From Pseudomonadota bacterium (GTDB lineage: Bacteria; Pseudomonadota; Alphaproteobacteria; Rhizobiales; Hyphomicrobiaceae), in contig JAEYYQ010000422.1 of assembly GCA_023428365.1 (NCBI GenBank), positions 1 through 6,073 on the forward strand: a DNA stretch of 6,073 nt. Direction: 5' to 3'. Shown here one piece after another: positions 6,067 through 6,073 of the stretch. The notes beneath the pieces were generated by a model. It ran no database searches, was not told the DNA's origin, and worked only from the letters and a program-made list of their open reading frames with translations. A program made the translations under genes and the position numbers. Position 1 is the first letter of the stretch. Every line of letters begins with the position of its first letter.

Positions 6067-6073
6067 AGACGTT

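Overview
The window is GC-rich, densely coded and entirely on the + strand. The protein sequences look alphaproteobacterial, most likely Hyphomicrobiales (Rhizobiales) and perhaps a Bradyrhizobium/Rhodopseudomonas/Afipia-type genome. That placement rests on family resemblance recalled from memory, not on a database search. There are five genes, no RNA genes, no mobile elements, no CRISPR array and no long gene-free stretch; the longest gap is 196 bases.

Positions 1-2634 hold the end of a glycolate oxidase locus. glcE encodes the FAD-binding accessory subunit. glcF encodes the iron-sulfur subunit, with two CxxCxxCxxxC clusters and two CCG domains. The catalytic flavoprotein gene glcD is expected upstream, outside the window. 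Together these subunits oxidise glycolate to glyoxylate and pass electrons to the membrane quinone pool.

Positions 2668-3903 hold the most interesting gene, a 411-residue protein whose C-terminal two thirds closely match the phosphatase domain of bacterial polynucleotide kinase-phosphatase (Pnkp). All the metal-binding and catalytic positions I recall for that domain are present, at matching spacing. The N-terminal third still looks like the Pnkp kinase module but has lost the P-loop GKS/T, and two stretches appear deleted. The C-terminal ligase module is absent. It appears to be a phosphatase-only descendant of an RNA-repair enzyme, placed directly behind the glycolate oxidase genes.

Positions 3963-4376 encode a small four-helix DoxX-family membrane protein, co-oriented and 59 bases downstream. 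The short gaps (39, 33 and 59 bases) suggest that glcE, glcF, the phosphatase and doxX are cotranscribed.

Positions 4377-4572 separate this group from hisS. The gap contains a strong GC hairpin (candidate terminator) and then a plausible sigma-70-type promoter. hisS (4573-6066) is complete and encodes a histidyl-tRNA synthetase of the unusual alphaproteobacterial type, whose motifs resemble eukaryotic enzymes more than E. coli HisRS.
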